43,858 nt of DNA from Marinosulfonomonas sp. (GTDB taxonomy: Bacteria > Pseudomonadota > Alphaproteobacteria > Rhodobacterales > Rhodobacteraceae). Shown one piece after another: positions 43,065 through 43,858 of this stretch. Every line of letters begins with the position of its first letter. Position 1 is the stretch's first letter. The notes under the pieces are model-generated. The model ran no database searches, was not told the DNA's origin, and was given only the letters and a program-made list of their open reading frames with translations. The stretch lies in NCBI GenBank assembly GCA_026984915.1, contig JALSRG010000105.1, positions 1-43,858 of the forward strand, in the 5' to 3' direction. A program made the position numbers and the translations under genes.

Positions 43065-43858
43065 TCAAAACATAAAATACCGCTGCGCCATCGGCAGCAC
43101 GTCCGCAGGCTCGCAGGTCAGCAATTCTCCATCCGCCCGCACCTCGTATGTCTCGGGGTTCACCTCCATCACCGGTGTAGCGTCGTTCAGCACCATGTCG
43201 CGCTTGCCGATCCCGCGGGTGTTTTCCACCGCCACCACCTGTTTCGCCAGCCCCAGCCGTTCGTCAATCCCGTCGGCCTGCGCCGCCCCTGATACGAACG
43301 TCACCGCCGACTGTTCCATCGACCGCCCGAAGGCCCCGAACATGGGGCGGGAATAAACCGGCTGCGGCGTCGGGATCGAGGCATTCGGATCCCCCATCTG
43401 CGCCATCACAATCGTGCCGCCCAGCAGCACCATATCCGGTTTCACCCCGAAAAACGCCGGTGACCACAGCACCAGATCGGCGCGTTTGCCCTCGGTGATC
43501 GAACCGATTTCATCGGCAATCCCGTGGGCAATTGCCGGATTGATGGTGTATTTGGCGATATAGCGGCGCACCCGCAGGTTATCGTTGTCGCCTATTTCGT
43601 CCGCCAGCCGCCCGCGCTGTTTCTTCATCTTGTCGGCGGTCTGCCACGTGCGGATCAAGACCTCTCCCACGCGCCCCATGGCCTGACTGTCGGACGCGAT
43701 GATCGAAAACGCGCCGATGTCGTGCAGGATGTCCTCGGCGGCGATGGTTTCGCGGCGGATGCGGCTTTCGGCAAAGGCCACGTCCTCGGGGATGGATTTG
43801 TCCAGATGGTGACAGACCATCAGCATGTCCAGATGTTCCTCGAGCGTGTTCACCGTGA
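43065..43858 (-). CDS. ureC: urease alpha subunit UreC (3' part, runs off the window)
   Basis: About 264 C-terminal residues of UreC, the nickel catalytic subunit that hydrolyses urea to ammonia and carbamate. Motifs include [19 protein letters not shown] (active-site flap-side His region), [35 protein letters not shown] and the terminus [16 protein letters not shown]. The frame is open at the right edge, so the 5' two-thirds are outside the window. The apparent GTG start at 43853 is an internal valine codon. Confidence 0.95.
   Translation of the reverse strand, partial: TVNTLEEHLDMLMVCHHLDKSIPEDVAFAESRIRRETIAAEDILHDIGAFSIIASDSQAMGRVGEVLIRTWQTADKMKKQRGRLADEIGDNDNLRVRRYIAKYTINPAIAHGIADEIGSITEGKRADLVLWSPAFFGVKPDMVLLGGTIVMAQMGDPNASIPTPQPVYSRPMFGAFGRSMEQSAVTFVSGAAQADGIDERLGLAKQVVAVENTRGIGKRDMVLNDATPVMEVNPETYEVRADGELLTCEPADVLPMAQRYFMF

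Overview
The window looks like a chromosome segment of a marine alphaproteobacterium of the Rhodobacterales (Roseobacter group). That rests on gene content and order (leuC/leuD beside rsfS-rlmH, tmoXWV-tdm, soxBDAG-type genes, gmaS-mgsABC, ureEFG-ureC), on GC-rich coding sequence and on frequent ATGA/TGATG stop-start overlaps. The identification is from memory of these families; no search was run.

Layout. 1-10.3 kb is mostly housekeeping: a tRNA-Pro(CGG), leuB, a LysR regulator divergent from an atypical SDR/epimerase, a secreted endonuclease/exonuclease/phosphatase-fold protein, an unknown membrane protein, leuD, leuC, then rsfS-rlmH and a divergent pair (DUF6326-type membrane protein and TetR regulator) with two matching operators between them. 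10.4-15.5 kb is a four-gene sarcosine-oxidase-type operon (soxBDAG order, minus strand), which is also the architecture of N-methylglutamate dehydrogenase (mgdABCD). It has a divergent GlxA-type AraC regulator.

16.5-26.1 kb is the most unusual part. It holds a class-I glutamine amidotransferase, a GntR regulator, and a tightly packed plus-strand run: a DAO-type FAD oxidoreductase, a glutamine-synthetase-like ligase, three N-methylglutamate-synthase-like subunits (GlxB/C/D), an unknown 137-aa protein, a nitrilase-superfamily amidase and an unknown 196-aa protein. 26.1-33.8 kb holds a LysR regulator divergent from a trimethylamine N-oxide (TMAO) uptake and demethylation operon, tmoX-tmoW-tmoV-tdm. 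33.8-38.8 kb is a minus-strand mgsA-mgsB-mgsC-gmaS operon (methylamine to N-methylglutamate) with an XRE-cupin regulator upstream. 39.1-40.7 kb is an Amt-family transporter with a small membrane protein, and 41.2 kb to the right edge is urease (ureG, F, E and the 3' part of ureC).

How they fit together. TMAO is imported by TmoXWV and split by Tdm to dimethylamine and formaldehyde. Monomethylamine is ligated to glutamate by GmaS, rearranged to N-methylglutamate by MgsABC, and oxidised by the SoxBDAG/Mgd-type enzyme, returning glutamate and a one-carbon unit. The dimethylamine-to-methylamine step (dmmDABC) and trimethylamine monooxygenase (tmm) are not in the window. The island therefore holds two complete, divergent copies of the ligase-plus-synthase module. 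One (gmaS/mgs) is recognisable. The other (18.2-26.1 kb) has its own FAD oxidase, amidase and two unknown proteins, and is the best candidate for an undescribed amine-catabolic pathway. Amt and urease add a nitrogen-acquisition theme.
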